NCBI GenBank assembly: GCA_015179125.1
Contig: WHVA01000405.1
Location: 1-64,000 of the forward strand
Reading direction: 5' to 3'
Origin: Gautieria morchelliformis
Taxonomy: Eukaryota > Basidiomycota > Agaricomycetes > Gomphales > Gomphaceae
DNA: 64,000 nt
The notes under the pieces were generated by a model that was not told the DNA's origin, searched no databases, and worked only from the letters and a program-made list of their open reading frames with translations. The position numbers were made by a program, and so were the translations under genes. Below, one piece after another: positions 63,267-64,000 of the stretch. Within the stretch, counting starts at the first letter, position 1; the number at the start of each line of letters is the position of its first letter.

Positions 63267-63923
63267 CTAGGGGTGTCTACCCTTCTTCTTTTGACGTCTA
63301 ATGTAGTCCTGTATACACTGCGTTGTATCAAAATCTTCCTCCCTTACCCAAGTGTGATCTTCATAGTTTTTCCATTGAACTAAGTATTCTTTTCTCTTTC
63401 CTTTTGTCCTATGATCTACTATTTTGTTCACTTCATATGTATCTTCAATATCTTGGTCAGATTCATTTGTATCTGTACCTGCTAATAATCGTGCTTGATA
63501 CTTAGACATTTTCTTTGCATCCTCTGTAATATCCTTTAGAGTTGAGATCCTCAGTGACTCAAAGTCGAGGGTATCAGTTGATGGATAGTCAAAATGGCTC
63601 TCCATCCATGACATATGATTAGGTTGTGCTTGGAGCTCTCCTAATTTAACAAACCGTTTGATATTAAGCAGCAAGCATGCTAATCTAAACTGCAAAGAGA
63701 ATATCTTAGGATTTGATGTTTGGACAGGCTTCTGATTATTTAACTTCTTAAATGTCATTCCTAACTCTCCAAAGAAGCTTTCTATCTTTGATCTGAAACT
63801 ACCAAATTTTTCATTGTAGTGCTTCTCCATATCTGATAGTTCAGCATTCTTCTGCTTCCGAATTGGATGACAAAACAAGATAAGAATCATACAAAGGATA
63901 CTTTGGTAACTAAGTCTCTTCAA
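63267..63923 (-). pseudogene. DDE transposase C-terminus fused to a chromodomain, 5' truncated
   Basis: Minus strand, 218 codons, stop at 63267-63269. The first half (FGSFRSKIESFFGELG, FKKLNNQK, FSLQFRLACLLLNIKRF) resembles the end of a DDE-superfamily endonuclease of the PIF/Harbinger-ISL2EU kind, a pattern judgement only. The second half is a clear chromodomain: YEVNKIVDHRTKGKRKEY, LVQWKNYEDHTWVREEDF, IQDYIRR. The DDE residues would lie upstream and are not in this fragment. A gypsy integrase tail is less likely, because no GPY-type region is present. Confidence 0.55.
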
Positions 63924-63933
63924 AGGAAACCCT

Positions 63934-64000
63934 GCACGGACTCTTCATCTGCTGGGTTGGTCCCACATGACCTACGGGTAGGATGCCCCGCGAATGCATT
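63934..64000 (-). mobile_element. Edge of an R-like LTR
   Basis: CCCTGCACGGACTCT...CTGCTGGGTTG and the following bases match the middle of LTR family R and of the R-like LTR at 19735-19805, same orientation as 7138-8168. It runs off the window. Confidence 0.7.

Noticed and set aside
1-64000. tRNA, rRNA or snRNA genes
   Set aside because: I looked for B-box-like GGTTCRA motifs with acceptor stems and for conserved rRNA segments and found none that fold convincingly by eye. A covariance-model scan would be decisive.

Overview
The window is a transposable-element graveyard from a filamentous fungus, most likely an agaricomycete basidiomycete. I infer this from the Ty3/gypsy chromoviruses with C-terminal chromodomains, a gag/APE/RT/RNase H LINE with a poly(A) tail, hAT and DDE-type DNA transposon remnants, and short TATA/CCAAT promoters. 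I see no rRNA, tRNA, CRISPR array or clearly complete host gene. Almost every reading frame is part of a mobile element, and most are broken.

Layout. 1-1586: no gene. 1587-1876: palindromic minisatellite. 1876-6420: LINE A (minus), 3' end missing. 6422-8770: tail of a chromovirus (chromodomain end plus a 3' accessory ORF, called ORF3 here) split by a 1,031-bp solo LTR. 9126-11254: gypsy fragment G0 (plus), itself cut by an LTR-like insert. 11255-14649: pieces of ORF3 elements, a 5' LTR with leader (J), a gag fragment and a 465-bp LTR. 14650-21992: left arm of a large inverted duplication holding chromovirus G1 (minus). 21993-24632: Cys-rich gene, zinc-finger-like ORF and unique sequence. 24633-29902: LINE B (plus), 5' truncated, with a 22-nt poly(A). 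29902-37471: right arm of the duplication. It continues as chromovirus G2, which can be read as gag, pol, chromodomain, insert K, ORF3, insert H, polypurine tract and 3' LTR, ending at 42732.

42733-63266 is a nest of insertions built on a second inverted duplication. A gag copy (G5) carries a solo LTR (45192-46222) and a hAT transposon (46529-53697). Inside the hAT sits a nearly complete chromovirus G4 with two LTRs and a TTAAA target duplication. Further along, the same gag is interrupted by G3, a gag-pol cassette without LTRs (53962-58573), and then by a second ORF3/LTR block (58626-63266, minus). The window closes with a DDE-transposase-chromodomain fragment and the edge of another LTR.

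Two modes of decay are visible. Old copies (G0, G1/G2, ORF3, LINE A, and one stop each in G3 and LINE B) carry stops mostly explained by C-to-T changes, chiefly CGA to TGA. G4 has no premature in-frame stop, only single-base frameshifts. The most interesting biology is (i) two unrelated chromovirus families with an extra ORF downstream of pol, each with its own TATA element, (ii) an integrase core inverted in place in both G1 and G2, and (iii) very long inverted repeats that could give double-stranded RNA.
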